From Agromyces terreus (lineage in GTDB: Bacteria; Actinomycetota; Actinomycetes; Actinomycetales; Microbacteriaceae), in the NCBI RefSeq assembly GCF_009749465.1, contig NZ_WBIS01000002.1:372001-436000 (forward strand): DNA of 64,000 bases. The letters run 5' to 3'. The position numbers and the translations under genes were made by a program. This document shows positions 62,128-64,000 of this stretch, one piece after another. The notes under the pieces are model-generated. The model was not told the origin of the DNA and ran no database searches. It worked only from the letters and a program-made list of their open reading frames with translations. Every line of letters starts with the position of its first letter. Positions within the stretch are counted from its first letter, which is position 1.

Positions 62128-63572
62128 GCCACGACCTCCACGTCGCGCAGGTCGACGAGGGCGGCTGCGGCATCCTTCACCAGATCGAGCACGTGACGGA
62201 TGTCGGAGACGGATGCCTCGGGGTTCAGCAGCGTGAGCTTGAGGCACGGCCGCCCGTCGATGACGGTCTTGGCGACGAGCGCCCGGCCCGATTCGAACAA
62301 CACCCGGCGCACCTGGGCCACGAGCGCGTCCTGCGCCTGCTCGTCGGCGCCCTCGGGGCGTACGCGGAACAGCACGGTGCTGAGCTGCGACCGGCCGACG
62401 AGTTCGAGCTCGGGGTCGGCCGCGATCTCGTCGCCGACCACGCGGGCGAGTTCGATCACCTCGTCGAACATCTCGCCGATGCGGTCGGCGCCGAGCGCGC
62501 GCAACGTCGTCCAGAGCTTCAGCGCGTCGAACCGGCGGGTCGTCTGCAGCGACTTGTCGACCTGGTTCGGCTCCTCGTTCTCGAGGGGGTTGAGGTAGTC
62601 GGCGTGCCAGGCGGCGGCACGGAGGTCGTCCGGCTCGCGCACGATGATGGCGCTCGAGGAGACCGGCTGGAAGAAGCTCTTGTGGAAGTCGACGGTCACC
62701 GAACGCGCCCGCTCGACGCCCGCGATGAGGTTGCGGTGGCGGCGCGACACGAGCAGCCCGCAGCCGTAGGCGGCGTCGACGTGCAGCCACACTCCGTGGG
62801 CGTCGCAGTGCTCGGCGATGGCCGCGACCGGGTCGATGACGCCGCGGTCGGTGGTGCCTGCGGTGGCCACGACGGCCATCGGGATGCGGCCGGCCGCGCG
62901 GATCGCCCCGAGGGAGGCGGCCAGCGCTGCGGCATCCATTCGCCCCTCGCCGTCGTCGGGCACGCTCACGACGGCGTCGTCGCCGAGGCCGAGGATGAGC
63001 GCCGACTTCTCGACGCTGAAGTGGCTCGACGCCGTCGCGAGGATGTTCATGCGCGGCAGCACCTCGGCGCGCGCGCCGCCGTGCCGGGCGAGCGTCCACT
63101 CGCGGGCGAGCAGCAGGGCGTGCAGGTTCGACTGCGTGCCGCCCGAGGTGAACACGCCGTCGCCGTGCTCGAAGCCGATGCGTGCGGCCGTCCAGTCGAT
63201 GAGGCGGCGCTCCATGAGCGTGCCGACCGCGGACTGGTCGTAGGTGTCGACCGACGGGTTCACCGCCGCGAGGATCGCCTCGGCGGCGACCGCGGGCAGC
63301 GCGACCGGGCAGTTCAGGTGCGCGGCGTAGGCCGCGTCGTGGAACCAGATCGCGTGCTCGAGGAACAGCTCGTCGACCTCGCGCAGCGCTTCGGCCGTGC
63401 CGACTCCGGATGCCTCGAGGTCGACGTCATCGACGAGGCGTTGCAGTTCCGCGCGACTCGCGCCCGAGAACGGCTGGGTGACGGATGTCACACGGGAGGC
63501 GACGAGGCCCGTCGCCCGCCCCAGCAGCTCGGTGTACTCGGGAACGGTCGAACTCATCAGCAGATCACGCAT
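62124..63572 (-). CDS. desA: PLP-dependent lysine decarboxylase, DesA-like
   Basis: A 482-residue group II PLP decarboxylase that probably converts lysine to cadaverine, the first step of desferrioxamine-type synthesis. The PLP-binding Lys is in VTVDFHKSFFQP (about residue 307), with GVFTSGGTQSNLHAL and HVDAAYGCGLLVSR as cofactor contacts. Diaminobutyrate or aromatic decarboxylases share the fold, so the substrate is inferred from the neighbouring desB, desC and desD genes. GGGAG precedes ATG 63572; ATG 63557 is also possible. First gene of the operon, behind an iron box. Confidence 0.92.
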   Translation of the reverse strand: MRDLLMSSTVPEYTELLGRATGLVASRVTSVTQPFSGASRAELQRLVDDVDLEASGVGTAEALREVDELFLEHAIWFHDAAYAAHLNCPVALPAVAAEAILAAVNPSVDTYDQSAVGTLMERRLIDWTAARIGFEHGDGVFTSGGTQSNLHALLLAREWTLARHGGARAEVLPRMNILATASSHFSVEKSALILGLGDDAVVSVPDDGEGRMDAAALAASLGAIRAAGRIPMAVVATAGTTDRGVIDPVAAIAEHCDAHGVWLHVDAAYGCGLLVSRRHRNLIAGVERARSVTVDFHKSFFQPVSSSAIIVREPDDLRAAAWHADYLNPLENEEPNQVDKSLQTTRRFDALKLWTTLRALGADRIGEMFDEVIELARVVGDEIAADPELELVGRSQLSTVLFRVRPEGADEQAQDALVAQVRRVLFESGRALVAKTVIDGRPCLKLTLLNPEASVSDIRHVLDLVKDAAAALVDLRDVEVVA

Positions 63573-63628
63573 TGGCGTCGGCTCCCCCTGTCGGTGGCGA
63601 TCGGAACGGTCGGCCGGTGGGCCGCGGG

Positions 63629-63647
63629 TTAGCCTAGCCTTACCTAA
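63629..63647. promoter_or_regulatory. IdeR/DmdR-type iron box
   Basis: TTAGCCTAGCCTTACCTAA; on the minus strand TTAGGTAAGGCTAGGCTAA, close to the DtxR/IdeR/DmdR consensus TTAGGTTAGGCTAACCTAA. It lies 57 bases before desA and overlaps the -10 side of the promoter, so the operon is expected to be repressed by Fe-loaded regulator. Confidence 0.88.
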
Positions 63648-63655
63648 GTCGCCGA

Positions 63656-63661
63656 TGTCAA
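63656..63661 (-). promoter_or_regulatory. -35 element of the siderophore operon
   Basis: TTGACA on the minus strand. A TAGGCT hexamer 19 bases downstream, inside the iron box, is the best -10 candidate. The rest of the stretch 63662-63826 shows no gene or clear hairpin. Confidence 0.5.
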
Positions 63662-63826
63662 GATGACGAAGTGTTCCGTCCCCCGTTCGCGGGGTATCGC
63701 ATTCGAAAATGCCTGATGAGCGGCGAATGCTGTGATTGCGAGGCGTCTCGCGGAGGTCGACGTTCTTCGGGCGCGCCGAATGTCCTCAGCTGTGCTGGGA
63801 ATCGGTAGCTCGGCGTCGTGCGTGGC

Positions 63827-64000
63827 TCAGGCGTCGCGCGCGCAGCGGAACCCGATGTGCGACATGCCCGTGTCCTCGGTCTGCGGGGAGCGCGCCGCGG
63901 GCCGGAAGCGCAGGCAGTAGTCGGGTGAGCAGAGGTGCGAACCGCCCTTCAGCACGCGGCGCGGCTGGTCGGCGAACCCCTCCTGCGCGCTGGCCGCGGC
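63827..64000 (-). CDS. Formylglycine-generating enzyme (SUMF1) family protein, C-terminal end
   Basis: The last 57 codons of a minus-strand gene whose 5' part is outside the window. The residues [20 protein letters not shown], then [24 protein letters not shown], are the C-terminal core of formylglycine-generating enzymes. The two Cys in CSPDYC match the copper-binding active-site Cys pair of true enzymes, which oxidise a Cys of sulfatases to formylglycine. No sulfatase gene is in the window. Confidence 0.88.
   Translation of the reverse strand, partial: AAASAQEGFADQPRRVLKGGSHLCSPDYCLRFRPAARSPQTEDTGMSHIGFRCARDA

Noticed and set aside
63662..63826. Possible small gene on the plus strand before the formylglycine-enzyme gene
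   Set aside because: No ribosome-binding site, and the frame runs antisense into the conserved formylglycine-enzyme sequence.

Overview
The window looks like a chromosomal segment of a high-GC actinobacterium of the Microbacteriaceae type (Agromyces-like is my guess). I infer this from the roughly 70% G+C, frequent GTG starts, a heavily over-used GGATGCC/GGCATCC word, and a gene order at the left end that matches the mycobacterial gyrA to fhaA region. No phage, transposase, rRNA or CRISPR array was recognised.

Region 1 (1-16000) is the origin-proximal conserved core. It holds the 3' end of gyrA, a DUF3566 membrane protein, tRNA-Ile and tRNA-Ala, a Nudix hydrolase, two small unknown genes, a cyclophilin, a rhomboid protease, crgA, a class E sortase, a 52-residue membrane protein and a glutamine amidotransferase (pabA/trpG). 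Then comes the minus-strand operon fhaA-fhaB-pstP-rodA-pbpA-pknA-pknB, which couples Ser/Thr phosphorylation to peptidoglycan growth and division. Most junctions in it are ATGA-type overlaps.

Region 2 (16000-20050) is a disaccharide phosphorolysis pair (GH65 phosphorylase plus a beta-phosphoglucomutase-like HAD protein), a structured inverted repeat and tRNA-Leu(CAG).

Region 3 (20050-39670) is a beta-mannan utilisation locus. On the minus strand lie a sugar ABC importer (binding protein and two permeases), GH1 beta-glucosidase, an esterase, a secreted GH26 mannanase with a lectin-like domain, and an ABC exporter. On the plus strand lie GH2 beta-mannosidase, a ROK sugar kinase, a large secreted GH5 mannanase and a second GH26. 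Between them sit a ROK repressor and a LacI-type sensor protein without a DNA-binding domain. The importer and mannosidase promoters carry nearly the same AT-rich operator just upstream of TTGACA, so one regulator probably controls both arms. The inferred flow is extracellular cutting by GH5/GH26, oligosaccharide import, intracellular trimming by GH2/GH1, and phosphorylation by the ROK kinase.

Region 4 (39785-54600) is mixed. It has a ThrE-like exporter, type II NADH dehydrogenase, a Ca-dependent PI-PLC-like protein divergent from a GH38 alpha-mannosidase and GPH-type transporter pair, a PCD-VOC fusion, a GrpB protein, a lower-GC unknown gene (50518-51879), a DUF1254/1214 protein, a deazaflavin-dependent reductase and a zinc alcohol dehydrogenase.

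Region 5 (54700-63660) is a desferrioxamine-type hydroxamate siderophore operon under an IdeR/DmdR-like iron box: desA, desB, desC and desD, then a penicillin-acylase-family Ntn hydrolase and a second siderophore-type acyltransferase. A family of imperfect palindromic repeats has entered these genes in frame, adding about 80-100 residues to DesB and DesD and segments to the acylase. Degenerate copies lie in the HAD and GH38 genes. This coding repeat family, the shared mannan operator and the unknown 453-residue gene are the most interesting features. The window ends inside the C-terminus of a formylglycine-generating-enzyme family gene.
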